A stretch of 64,000 nt of DNA. It comes from Alphaproteobacteria bacterium. GTDB taxonomy: Bacteria; Planctomycetota; Phycisphaerae; UBA1845. The first letter of the stretch is position 1, and every line of letters starts with the position of its first letter. Below the pieces are notes generated by a model. It was not told the DNA's origin, did no database searches, and worked only from the letters and a program-made list of their open reading frames with translations. A program made the translations under genes and the position numbers. Below, one piece after another: positions 45,403 to 53,976 of the stretch. Where the stretch lies: the NCBI GenBank assembly GCA_028285105.1, contig JANQQE010000004.1:1-64000 (forward strand), in the 5' to 3' direction.

Positions 45403-46170
45403 ATGGAGTACCGTGTCCGCATCCAGTTTGCCACCGCTATCGTTGTAATCGCTCTCGGTATTGCCGCGAGTTTTGTCACCAGCACGTACATCGCCGCAGA
45501 AGCTTATGAAGGTCGCAACAAGTTCGACCATCGTCAAAATCAGACCATTACCGTCAAAGGCTCCACCCGCCACCGCGTCCGCAGCGACCGAGCCGTCTGG
45601 ACCATCGTCGTCAAAGGGGAGGGCGAAGACCTCCAATCGGCGTTTGAAGTGTTGGATTCCGGTGTCGAACGCGTCCGATCGTTCTTGACCTCGAACGGAT
45701 TCACCCGCAGTCAGGTCGGACTGGGAGCGATCTCAACCACCACCAAATACGCACGCGACTCCAAAGGCAACCGCACCGACGAAGTCACCGGATACCGACT
45801 CGAACGGCGATTCGGCATCCGAACGTCGGATGTCAACCTTGTTGCAAGGGCAGCCGGCAAGGTGACGCAACTTCTCAAGGAAGGCGTATTCGTGATTTCG
45901 CAGTCACCAGAATACACCTATACAGAGTTGGCTCCGCTGAAGATTGAATTGATGGCCAAGGCATCGTCCGATGCGCGCGACCGGGCTGAAAAAATCGCAG
46001 CCAGCACCAAAAGCAAACTCGGCGAACTGCGCGACGCACGGATGGGCGTGCTGCAAATTACCGCACCCGACTCAACGGACGTCAGCAGTTACGGTATTTA
46101 CGACACGTACACCATCGAGAAAGATGTCCGTGCCGTCGTCACCGCAACTTTTGGGATTGAAGCCTCTTAA
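45403..46170 (+). CDS. Membrane-anchored SIMPL-domain (DUF541) protein
   Basis: 255 aa. AGGAGG lies six bases before the ATG. One N-terminal membrane anchor (ATAIVVIALGIAASFVTSTYI), then SIMPL: ITVKGSTRHRVRSDRAVWTIVV, DEVTGYRLERRFGIRTSDVN and ELMAKASSDARDRAEKIAASTKSKLG. It differs from the first SIMPL protein (16792-17502) by an uncleaved anchor. Periplasmic; role unclear. Confidence 0.87.
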   Translation: MEYRVRIQFATAIVVIALGIAASFVTSTYIAAEAYEGRNKFDHRQNQTITVKGSTRHRVRSDRAVWTIVVKGEGEDLQSAFEVLDSGVERVRSFLTSNGFTRSQVGLGAISTTTKYARDSKGNRTDEVTGYRLERRFGIRTSDVNLVARAAGKVTQLLKEGVFVISQSPEYTYTELAPLKIELMAKASSDARDRAEKIAASTKSKLGELRDARMGVLQITAPDSTDVSSYGIYDTYTIEKDVRAVVTATFGIEAS

Positions 46171-46223
46171 GATACCCGCGATCATGCTCGGCAGACTTTT
46201 GACTTCAGCGAAAGGTGAAGACG

Positions 46224-46895
46224 ATGCCAAGGAATCTCGCGGCCAACGTTCGGTTGTCTATGGGATTGGTCGTGGTTGCGGTGGCCGCCTTAGCGGGTTG
46301 CTCCAACACGAAACTACCGGATGTGCAGATCGTCTCGCGTACCGAGTGGGCGGGCGAAGATGACGTTCCGATGATCGAACGCTTTGTCGAGCACACGCCC
46401 GAGCGGTTAACTGTTCACCATGCCGGCGTGGTGGATGACGGCTCGTTGACGGGCGACGAGAAAATGCGCCGCCTGTTCAACTTCAGCGTCAAGCAGCGTC
46501 CCTGGGGCGACGTGCCCTACCACTTCGTGATCGATCGCACAGGGTGCATTCGCGAAGGACGCGACATGAAATACGCCCCGGACACGAACACCAGCTATGA
46601 CGTGAACACGCACATCTGCATCTGCGTCAATGGCGACCTGACGAAGCAACCGCTGCTCGAAGCCCAGTATCGTTCGCTGGTATACTTATTGGTGAAACTG
46701 GCGGCAGACCTCGATATTCCCAATGACCGCATTGCCGGGCACAAAGACTACGCCCCGGGCGAAACCACCTGCCCCGGCGTGCTGGCCAACTACATCCATA
46801 ACGGTTGGCTCGTCGAAGACATGGAAAGCGTTCGGTCGGGCAAGGACTTCGAATTTCGTGAATCGCAATACATCAAACCCAAGCCGACAAAGTAA
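46224..46895 (+). CDS. N-acetylmuramoyl-L-alanine amidase (PGRP/amidase_2) lipoprotein
   Basis: 223 aa from the ATG at 46224 (AAGGTGA upstream; a GTG three codons earlier is less likely). Lipobox ALAGC, then the amidase_2 fold: LTVHHAGVV (zinc His), WGDVPYHFVIDRTGCI, and GHKDYAPGETTCPG with the second His and the Cys ligand. It cleaves the bond between muramic acid and the peptide stem; lipid anchoring points to the periplasm and cell-wall recycling or remodelling. Confidence 0.92.
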   Translation: MPRNLAANVRLSMGLVVVAVAALAGCSNTKLPDVQIVSRTEWAGEDDVPMIERFVEHTPERLTVHHAGVVDDGSLTGDEKMRRLFNFSVKQRPWGDVPYHFVIDRTGCIREGRDMKYAPDTNTSYDVNTHICICVNGDLTKQPLLEAQYRSLVYLLVKLAADLDIPNDRIAGHKDYAPGETTCPGVLANYIHNGWLVEDMESVRSGKDFEFRESQYIKPKPTK

Positions 46896-46920
46896 TCAAA
46901 ACAACGAGACAAACCAGGCG

Positions 46921-46955
46921 CAAAAAAAGACCAGACGGTCTGAATCGTCCGGTCT
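46921..46955 (-). terminator. Intrinsic terminator of the PEP-CTERM gene
   Basis: On the minus strand: AGACCGGACG, an 8-base loop, CGTCTGGTCT, then seven T (46922-46928 as A on plus). One mismatch in a 10-bp stem. It lies about 60 bases beyond the stop of the gene ending at 47017. Confidence 0.8.
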
Positions 46956-46987
46956 CTGTCATTTACTTAGTCTCTGCCATTTGCTTA
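46952..46987 (+). repeat. 18-base tandem duplication
   Basis: GTCTCTGTCATTTACTTA then GTCTCTGCCATTTGCTTA (16 of 18 identical), between the terminator and the PEP-CTERM gene. Confidence 0.7.
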
Positions 46988-47016
46988 ATTGTCGAGCGAA
47001 CTGCTTTATCGAGTAG

Positions 47017-47763
47017 CTAGGAACGACGATTACGACGCAAGGCCACCGCGCCACAGCCAGCCGCCAACAGCATAAGCGATGCAGGCTCGGGAATCGGTGT
47101 GTCGGCGATGAACAACCAGTCCTGCGTGCCACCGGAATCTGAACCGTCAGAGTTGTAAGTTACCCAACCGCGACCGACCAACGGGTCCAATGCAGAGATG
47201 GCAGGGTAAGGACCGAGACGGTGCTGATCGCGAACAACCAGAAACGAATCGTTATTGCCATCGACCTGATCCCAGAACGACCACTCTGTTCCGGCAGCGA
47301 TATCGGCATTACCAGCAAGTGCAGTGATCGTACCGTTGTTCGCGATATTGTTCGGAGTAACTTTCCATCCGCCATTCGGGCCGGGAACGCCTTCGACATT
47401 CATCGTGTAGGTGAAGTCAATCTCAAACAGACCTTCGCCATATCCATAGGTACCGCCGGCATCCACACCGCCCTTGGCTACGCCAAAGATGTTGATCTCT
47501 AGATCGCCACCCAAGTCGTTGACGTTCATGCTCATGCTCGAACCGTCACCGGGGGCAAACGAAAATGAAGTCACACCTCCGACACCGCCCACCAGACTGC
47601 CGGATGATGGCGCTTGCTCAAACAAATTGTCCATGCGCAATCCGTAGGGCGGAGGATCTTGTTCGGCATCTGGATGGTTTAAGATCGGAAAAGTAAAGTT
47701 AATTGCTGACGCCGGAAGCGCCATAAACAATGTCAACAAAAACGCGCTAGTGAGAGTTCGCAT
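47017..47763 (-). CDS. PEP-CTERM sorting-domain secreted protein
   Basis: 248 aa. AGGGGA precedes the ATG. Signal peptide (about 1-20), a beta-rich body with many Gly and Asn, and a C-terminal PEP-CTERM signal: PIPEPASLMLLAAGCGAVALRRNRRS in parts, i.e. PEP, hydrophobic segment, Arg cluster. Exosortase should cut at this signal and anchor or release the protein; no exosortase gene is in the window. Body of unknown function. Confidence 0.88.
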   Translation of the reverse strand: MRTLTSAFLLTLFMALPASAINFTFPILNHPDAEQDPPPYGLRMDNLFEQAPSSGSLVGGVGGVTSFSFAPGDGSSMSMNVNDLGGDLEINIFGVAKGGVDAGGTYGYGEGLFEIDFTYTMNVEGVPGPNGGWKVTPNNIANNGTITALAGNADIAAGTEWSFWDQVDGNNDSFLVVRDQHRLGPYPAISALDPLVGRGWVTYNSDGSDSGGTQDWLFIADTPIPEPASLMLLAAGCGAVALRRNRRS

Positions 47764-47896
47764 TGGCTCTTTCCCCTGAAGTTAGAATCGACGATTGCAG
47801 GTCGATCCACCCAACATCAATAGGCCCTTGTCCCCATGTGAAAACATCAGACACTTCGTGCTATCGTATCTTTCAAGCCCGCCCGCTTGGCCCTCC

Positions 47897-47926
47897 ATTC
47901 TAGTGAATTCAATTCTAGCAAATCAA
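47897..47926 (+). repeat. 15-base degenerate tandem duplication
   Basis: ATTCTAGTGAATTCA then ATTCTAGCAAATCAA (11 of 15), in the 263-base intergenic region upstream of the PEP-CTERM gene. Apart from the terminator at its right end, nothing else is seen there. Confidence 0.45.
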
Positions 47927-48004
47927 TAGGGGCTGCTTCCCGTCTGGAACTAGAATGTCACGGCAATATTACCCTATTGCACAGCAGGAATTCAGGCAGA
48001 AAAA

Positions 48005-48034
48005 TCACTAAGTGATTATCTAATAATCACTTAG
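48005..48034 (-). terminator. Intrinsic terminator overlapping the stop codon of the glycosyltransferase gene
   Basis: CTAAGTGATTAT (48008-48019) and ATAATCACTTAG (48023-48034) form a perfect 12-bp stem with a 3-base loop. On the minus strand it is followed by TGATTTTTC. The glycosyltransferase stop TGA (48027-48029) lies inside the stem, so termination structure and the end of the gene coincide. Confidence 0.75.
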
Positions 48035-49172
48035 TTTCCTTTAGCACTGTTGAATTCGACGCGAGACTCCCCATTGAAGCTGGGCTGATTCCCCTTTGGA
48101 GATTGGCAGTCGCCTCAAAAAACCCCATCCATCGGTCAGCGCAGTCGCCCCATTCATAATGACTACCGACGAATTTTCGCCCGACCTGCCCCATTTCCAC
48201 CCGCCGTTCCTCATCAGCCAAAAGCCCAACCACCGCATCTGCAAACCGCTGGGGATCAGTCGTATCGGTCAACAAACCCGTCTGATCGTGAACAACCGTC
48301 TCAGGAAGTCCGTCGGTATTCGACGCCACCACCGGCACGCCGCACGCGCTCGACTCCAATGCCGCAACCCCGAAACTTTCAACCACCGATGGTATCACCG
48401 ACACCTGCCATCGACGCAGAAGGTTTGGAATTTCATGATGCGGTTGAGGTTCAATCCAACGTATCCGAGCCGCGATGTCCGGATCGCCAACCAATCGCTG
48501 CAAACGCTTCGCGCGATCCTTTGTGCCGACCATCTCAAACCGCACATCGGGAACACGTGCAACGATGTCGGGCATCGCATTGATGAATCGCTCTGCTCCG
48601 TACGCGGGTCCGAATCCTTTGAGAAAACCCACAACCGGTTCACAGACAGGATGCTCTGCGGGTTGAAACAATTTCAAATCTACACCGAGGGGAATGACCT
48701 CGACACTGCCTGAGTCGAAACCTGCATAGTCAGCCACCCGCTTGCCAAACCAGTGGCTACACGTCGCGATGCCATGCGCGCCTTTGAACATCTCCATGCG
48801 TCGTTCGCGAAGGCGCGGCGTTTCCGTTGGTGCATTGGGCGGCGGGTTGATATCTGAACCCCAGGGCCAAAGTGCGAGGCGGCCTTTACTAATCGGTACA
48901 TCATAGAAGCCCCAGTCACTCAGATAGAATACCGTCACCAGATCGTGTTCTTTGAAGAACTTGGAAAGATATCTTTCGCGGCGAACACTACGGCGCACTG
49001 ACTCGCCCAGGCTCAAACCCGGAACGCCGAATCGTTCATACGTAGCACCTTGCGGATTGTGGTCGCCCTTGTAGACGAGATGAACCGACGCACTGCGCTC
49101 ACGCAATGCGGCGACCATGCGTTTGGTGTGGGTCGCTTCCGGATGGGCAAAGATGCAGATTCGCATGGCCAT
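48027..49172 (-). CDS. GT4-family glycosyltransferase
   Basis: 381 aa, cytoplasmic, GT-B fold. N-terminal half starts MRICIFAHPEATHTKRM; the C-terminal half shows the GT4 donor-site pattern EPQPHHEIPNLLRRWQVSVIPSVVESFGVAALESSACGVPVVAS and GLPETVV. An in-frame start at 49166 is possible. It is seven bases after the Wzt-like gene and ends in a terminator, so it is the last gene of a polysaccharide-export operon and probably adds a sugar to that polymer. Confidence 0.9.
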   Translation of the reverse strand: MAMRICIFAHPEATHTKRMVAALRERSASVHLVYKGDHNPQGATYERFGVPGLSLGESVRRSVRRERYLSKFFKEHDLVTVFYLSDWGFYDVPISKGRLALWPWGSDINPPPNAPTETPRLRERRMEMFKGAHGIATCSHWFGKRVADYAGFDSGSVEVIPLGVDLKLFQPAEHPVCEPVVGFLKGFGPAYGAERFINAMPDIVARVPDVRFEMVGTKDRAKRLQRLVGDPDIAARIRWIEPQPHHEIPNLLRRWQVSVIPSVVESFGVAALESSACGVPVVASNTDGLPETVVHDQTGLLTDTTDPQRFADAVVGLLADEERRVEMGQVGRKFVGSHYEWGDCADRWMGFFEATANLQRGISPASMGSLASNSTVLKETK

Positions 49173-49179
49173 ACATCAA

Positions 49180-50445
49180 CTATAGGCAGGGGATTTCTTC
49201 AGCGGCGTGCGTTTGGTTAGCCACGATCGGCTCGATCGTTCTTAATGCCGACCATTCGTGCGGAAGCGAAAGCAAACCGGTTCCCTTGCCCTGATCGTCC
49301 ACTTGAAGCATGAATTTGTAGGGGGTCTCAGCCAGCAATTCGCTTCGATCGGCATCCCACAATCGCACGATCGCGAAATAGTTTCCCCCGCCGAGCGGAA
49401 ATGCCGGAAGATCGATCCGCACGTCGTGCCGGCCTGCCGGCGCTTTGAAGGTGATTCCCTGATGACGCGAATTTAAACTGACCATCATCTCGCCCCCGTC
49501 GCGCCGCAGGGCAGTCTCAACAGTCAATCGCTCGACGTCGCGGTCGAGTTCAAAATCGATCTGCATCGTCAGCGGTTCGGTCGGATGCACGCATTCAACT
49601 TCGCGGCCGTCGTTTGCCAGAAACTTCATTGCCAACACGCGGCCGTCTGTCTTGCCTGTTCGAGGGTTGTCGACGTATGACATTTCGCCAACCCGGGTCA
49701 TCGTCGCCTTCAAATAATGCCCTACTGCGTCAGCTGGCGATCCGACGAACGCACTCTTTCCGCCATCAAGCACCAACGTGCGATGGCAGATACTCCGCAT
49801 TTGTTCGAGGTTGTGCGTCACAAAAATCAGCGCCACGCCCGACGCAACCATCTCGCGCATCCGCTCTTCGCAGCGATGACGAAATGCCACATCACCCACC
49901 GAAAGCACTTCATCGACAAGCAACACATCCGGCGAAACGTGGGCAGCTGTCGAAAAACCCAGTCTCGCTTGCATCCCGGTGCTGTAGCGCTTCACCGGTG
50001 TGTGAATGAATTCGCCAATGCCGCTGAATTCGATGATGTCATCGAGCTTGCTTTTGATCTCTGCCCGGGTCATGCCCATGATCGCACCGGTCAGGAAGAT
50101 GTTTTCCATACCGGTCAGGTCGCCGTGCATGCCGGCATTGACTTCGATCAGTGCGGCTAACCTTCCGTTGACGTTGATCGTACCTTCGTCAGCGCGGAGG
50201 ATTCCGGCGAGCAGTTTCAGCGCTGTGCTCTTTCCGGCCCCGTTGGGTCCGATGATGCCGAGCGCTTCTCCCGGAGCGATTTCAAATTCGAGATTGCGAA
50301 GTGCCCAGAAGGTCGGCCGCTTGGATTGCACTTCGCGCCCGATGATGCGACGCCCGGTAGACGCCAACAGATCGCGCAGGCTTTCGTGGACAGCCCCCCG
50401 TCGAAACTTCTTACCCACGTTTGAAAACCGAACAGCCGCAGCCAT
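49180..50445 (-). CDS. wzt: ABC transporter ATPase, Wzt-like (polysaccharide export)
   Basis: 421 aa from the ATG at 50445. Nucleotide-binding domain with Walker A GIIGPNGAGKSTALKLLAG, signature YSTGMQARLGFS and Walker B VLLVDEVLSVGD (residues about 60-185), plus a C-terminal beta-sandwich of about 140 residues (DGREVECVHPTEPLTMQIDFE ... GNYFAIVRLWDAD) like the carbohydrate-binding domain of Wzt, which recognises the finished O-antigen or teichoic-type chain. Start codon and the permease stop share an A (TGATG), so translation is coupled. Confidence 0.93.
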   Translation of the reverse strand: MAAAVRFSNVGKKFRRGAVHESLRDLLASTGRRIIGREVQSKRPTFWALRNLEFEIAPGEALGIIGPNGAGKSTALKLLAGILRADEGTINVNGRLAALIEVNAGMHGDLTGMENIFLTGAIMGMTRAEIKSKLDDIIEFSGIGEFIHTPVKRYSTGMQARLGFSTAAHVSPDVLLVDEVLSVGDVAFRHRCEERMREMVASGVALIFVTHNLEQMRSICHRTLVLDGGKSAFVGSPADAVGHYLKATMTRVGEMSYVDNPRTGKTDGRVLAMKFLANDGREVECVHPTEPLTMQIDFELDRDVERLTVETALRRDGGEMMVSLNSRHQGITFKAPAGRHDVRIDLPAFPLGGGNYFAIVRLWDADRSELLAETPYKFMLQVDDQGKGTGLLSLPHEWSALRTIEPIVANQTHAAEEIPCL

Positions 50446-51269
50446 CAAATACACTCCGCGAACTTGTGCGACATCTTGCGAAACGCCCACCAACCCAGCA
50501 CAAACGTGCAGACGGCTGTCACGCACGCCGAAGCAAACGCCCCACCCGCGGGAATCGTCCCCTCCAAGATGCACTGACGGTAGGCTTTGATGATCGGCGT
50601 CATCGGATTGCACACCGCGACGATGCCCCACCACGAACCGTCATTCTTGATCGGGTAAACCACGCACGTCAGAAACATCCAGAGTTGAATCGCCACGCCA
50701 AGAAGCTGACGCACATCGCGATAGAACAGGTTGGCCATCGCCAAGAGCATTCCCAAACCGGCTGTGAACGTCATCTGAACGAGAACGACAATCGGCAGAA
50801 ACGCGATGGCGGCAGACGGTACGAATGTCCAACGTGTGAAGAAATGAAAGTAGCCGATCAATCCAACCAAAACGCTGCCCGCAATAAAGAAGTCTGCAAA
50901 TGCCGACCCGATGCTCGAGAACGGAAACACCTCGCGCGGGAAATAGACCTTCGTCACCAAGTTGCGGTTGGCTACCAGCGAATTGACCGAACCCAACAGC
51001 GAAGCCGAGAAGAATGTCCACGGAACCAGTCCGGTATATGCAAACAGCGGATACGGCATGGTGATGTCCAAACCGCCGACAACTTTGACCGCTCGTGTAA
51101 AGACAAAAGTAAAGATCAACATCATCGACATGGGCAGCAGCACCGCCCAAGCCATCCCCAACATCGACTGCTTATATCGCACCCGCAGGTCGCGCCAAAT
51201 CAGCGAGGCCAGAAGCTGGCGGTACCGAATCAATTCCGTGAATGGATTTGCCGCGGAAGTCGCGTACAT
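50445..51269 (-). CDS. wzm: ABC transporter permease, Wzm-like (polysaccharide export)
   Basis: 274 aa from the ATG at 51269. It starts SAANPFTELIRYRQLLASLIWRDLRVRYKQS, the ABC-2 permease N-terminus of Wzm/TagG, with six membrane segments and the LLPMSMMLIFTFVF start of the transporter core. A longer frame reaching 51350 from GTG lacks the family's start and a ribosome site. It forms the inner-membrane channel with the downstream ATPase. Confidence 0.9.
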   Translation of the reverse strand: MYATSAANPFTELIRYRQLLASLIWRDLRVRYKQSMLGMAWAVLLPMSMMLIFTFVFTRAVKVVGGLDITMPYPLFAYTGLVPWTFFSASLLGSVNSLVANRNLVTKVYFPREVFPFSSIGSAFADFFIAGSVLVGLIGYFHFFTRWTFVPSAAIAFLPIVVLVQMTFTAGLGMLLAMANLFYRDVRQLLGVAIQLWMFLTCVVYPIKNDGSWWGIVAVCNPMTPIIKAYRQCILEGTIPAGGAFASACVTAVCTFVLGWWAFRKMSHKFAECI

Positions 51270-51599
51270 GCGTTGTGTCAATCCCGATTGAACAACGGGC
51301 GCGCATCGACACCCCAACCGTTTGGAGGTCCAACTTGCGCACAGTTCCACATGCTTTTTCGGACGTTTGAAGCCAGGTCTTTTGACCGACGGTTCGGCAT
51401 TTGGGCGAAATCGCCGATGTGTTCAGTGTGAATTGACGGCTTGAAAAAGTATCGGGATCAAACGCTCCTGATTCATCGATTACGTACGACTGATTAACCA
51501 CCGATAAAACAAAGGAAGGGCGCTTGCAGATACCTGCCCGATAAGTCCGCTGTCAAGTTGCCCCATCCGCGGCTTGACCCTCTATTGGATGAACCGACC
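51270..51599. other. Divergent intergenic region (330 bases)
   Basis: No gene seen. It should carry promoters for the export operon (minus) and the radical SAM gene (plus); I could not settle on specific hexamers. Confidence 0.3.
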
Positions 51600-53201
51600 A
51601 TGACTCAACTCGTGCAACTTTCGCTACCCGACCGACCCAAGCCCGACGCGGTCATGGACTTCACACCGCTGCCCGACGGCGCATCCGTCAAGCTGATGAT
51701 CGTGTATCCCAACGTTCAGCGTGTCCGAACGCCACAGTTGGGTGTGGCTGTGCTGTCATCTTGTGCGAAGCAAATCGGAGCGGAAGTCTGCCTGTTCGAC
51801 ATCACCGGTATCAAGCGCGGTACCGAGTTTGATGCATTCAAAGAAATGGTCGAGCGCGAAAAGCCCGATGTTCTCGGCTATTCCGTCCGTTCAAACGAGT
51901 GGCCGCTCACGCAACAAATGCTCGCATGGGCGAAGTCTCAAGGCATCGCGCAGATCGTTGGTGGCCCGCACCCGACACACGCACCCGATGAAACCATCTG
52001 CGACTGCGATGCCATCGTACTGGGCGAAGGCGAAGGCGCGATCATGGACATCCTCCGCGCCGTCGCGAAAGACAAACCGCTGGCTGGCATCCCCAACACA
52101 TGGGTCAATGTCGATGGCAATATCGTCAAGACTGACAAGCGCAATCTCATCCACAACCTTGACGATGTCCCGCTGCCCGATTGGAAAATCTTCGGCGACA
52201 TCCATTACCGCGATTCGTACATTGCTGGAATCATGGGCGGGGTCGATATGGTTGCCGCCATCGAAGGGAGTCGCGGCTGCCCGTTCACTTGTACGTACTG
52301 CTCGAACCACGCACTGATGGATTCGTATTCGGGACAGGGTCGGTGGCGTCGCGAAAAATCGCCCGAGCGCATCGTCGAAGAGTTAGCCGCCTTCCGCGAA
52401 GCGTTCGGTTCGCTCGACTTTGTCTACTGGGTCGATGAAATCTGGCTCACCGGTGTCGAGCGTCTCAAGCATTTCCGCGATCTGTACAAGAAAGAAATCG
52501 CCGCGCCCTTCAGCATCATGGAAAGGCCGGAATGCATCACCGAGGAAAAAATCGAAATCATCGCCGACGCGGGGCTGCACTATGTCGCGATTGGTCTTGA
52601 AAGCGGTGACGAAGATCTCCGCACCAGCCTCCTCGACCGCCGCACGAAGGTCAACGTATTGATCGAGGCCTTCACCCTGCCGAAGAAATACGGCGTCAAG
52701 ATTCACGCATTCACCATGCTCGGCCTGCCCGGCCAGGACATCACGTCGATGCTCAAAACGTGGGACATCATGCGCAAGATCATGCCAACCAGCGCCCAGT
52801 TCAGCATCTTCTATCCGCTCAAGGGCACGAAGCTCTACGACCAGACCATTCAGATGGGCATGTACGATCCATCCGACACCGCCGACAATTACTATTCGGG
52901 TACGGTGTTGAATCAGGAAGGCATCGACAACGCTTTGCTACAGCGCTATCAAACGTTGCTGGTCCGCTACGCCAACAAGCCGGGCTGGCTGGCAGTGATG
53001 GCGTTTCATTTCTATCGCAAGATCATTCCGGCATACAAATTGCGCTTCGTCACCGCACCAGCGATGATCACACGCTTGCGCTATTACAAAGCCCGGTGGA
53101 ATACGCTGCGATCCAAAGGCATGTTCGCCGTTGGCAAGCGATTGATCCGAGCGATCGTCGAATCGCCGCAGGCGATCTTCACATCGCGAGGAACTGCTTA
53201 G
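51600..53201 (+). CDS. B12-binding radical SAM protein
   Basis: 533 aa from the ATG at 51600 (a TTG at 51558 is in frame but weak). N-terminal cobalamin-binding-type Rossmann domain (LGVAVLSSCAKQIGAEVCLFD ... GGPHPTH), then a radical SAM barrel with the cluster motif CPFTCTYCSNH (CxxxCxxC) and GLESGDEDLR. It resembles the BchE/HpnJ-type group that modifies lipids, sugars or hopanoids. Divergent from the polysaccharide export operon, so a glycan or lipid substrate is plausible, but this is inference. Confidence 0.9.
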   Translation: MTQLVQLSLPDRPKPDAVMDFTPLPDGASVKLMIVYPNVQRVRTPQLGVAVLSSCAKQIGAEVCLFDITGIKRGTEFDAFKEMVEREKPDVLGYSVRSNEWPLTQQMLAWAKSQGIAQIVGGPHPTHAPDETICDCDAIVLGEGEGAIMDILRAVAKDKPLAGIPNTWVNVDGNIVKTDKRNLIHNLDDVPLPDWKIFGDIHYRDSYIAGIMGGVDMVAAIEGSRGCPFTCTYCSNHALMDSYSGQGRWRREKSPERIVEELAAFREAFGSLDFVYWVDEIWLTGVERLKHFRDLYKKEIAAPFSIMERPECITEEKIEIIADAGLHYVAIGLESGDEDLRTSLLDRRTKVNVLIEAFTLPKKYGVKIHAFTMLGLPGQDITSMLKTWDIMRKIMPTSAQFSIFYPLKGTKLYDQTIQMGMYDPSDTADNYYSGTVLNQEGIDNALLQRYQTLLVRYANKPGWLAVMAFHFYRKIIPAYKLRFVTAPAMITRLRYYKARWNTLRSKGMFAVGKRLIRAIVESPQAIFTSRGTA

Positions 53202-53232
53202 TCACAATGGATTCAACGACTTAGGTCGTTCA

Positions 53233-53691
53233 TCAATCAAACCAACTCTCAGGCACCTCATGACCACATTCGGGACACTGCGCCTGCATAACACCCTTCA
53301 ATAAATACCCACATTGTGGACAAACAGGTTCGGGGAAATCTTTCTGAAGCCAAGTGTCGGGCGCCGTCTTACCAAATTTGATGAACATCAATCGTTTGCA
53401 ATTTGGACAAGCCAAGGCGACCACTGGTATCGAATACAACACCGCGGCAAAGAATCCAACCAAGAGCAGATCAATCCACCAATCGTCGCTCATGTCAGGG
53501 ACAGAAGTAATGGAAACGTCGAACGTCAAATAGAGCGCGGCAAATACGATTGGCACACCCACTCCCCAAGTCAACAATCCCAACCTTGTATCTTTTGGTT
53601 CAAACTTTGAAATCTGCCGCATCCCCTTCAGAACACAACGATTCTGACGTTTGTCCCTGCACTGACAGGGCTTGGAAATTAGGAAGCTCAT
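53233..53691 (-). CDS. Membrane protein with zinc-ribbon tail
   Basis: 152 aa (or 129 from the ATG at 53622). Two membrane segments (LLTWGVGVPIVFAALYLTF and IDLLLVGFFAAVLYSIPVVALA), then CPNC, and the tail CPQCGYLLKGVMQAQCPECGHEV, the same ribbon as in 1708-2241 and 3993-4490. AGGA is found about 12 bases upstream of 53691. Function unknown. Confidence 0.7.
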   Translation of the reverse strand: MSFLISKPCQCRDKRQNRCVLKGMRQISKFEPKDTRLGLLTWGVGVPIVFAALYLTFDVSITSVPDMSDDWWIDLLLVGFFAAVLYSIPVVALACPNCKRLMFIKFGKTAPDTWLQKDFPEPVCPQCGYLLKGVMQAQCPECGHEVPESWFD

Positions 53692-53860
53692 CGTTCAATT
53701 AAATCCTGAATGACCTCTGTCTCCGCAAGAATAATCAAGCATCGCCTCAAGTACACGGTTATCTTGTACTAATCGGAATCGTAGAAAATCGTCAATTTCG
53801 AGGTTCAGAACCGGCTTTTGCTTTGTGTGCAGGGCCGAATCGACTCAAGGCGTACTTTAC

Positions 53861-53889
53861 TTGACGTTGTGTTTTGTTTTTGTTAGGGT
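53861..53889 (+). promoter_or_regulatory. Possible promoter of the DUF1579 gene
   Basis: TTGACG (53861-53866), 17-base spacer, TAGGGT (53884-53889). The -35 is good, the -10 weak. The leader before the ATG at 53977 would be about 80 bases. The rest of 53692-53976 shows nothing. Confidence 0.4.
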
Positions 53890-53976
53890 TGCGAATAACT
53901 TGTGACAAATGACAATTGCTTCAGTTCACGCCGAACGGAAGCATTGGAACATTCGACTACTTGAAAGGGTCATGCG

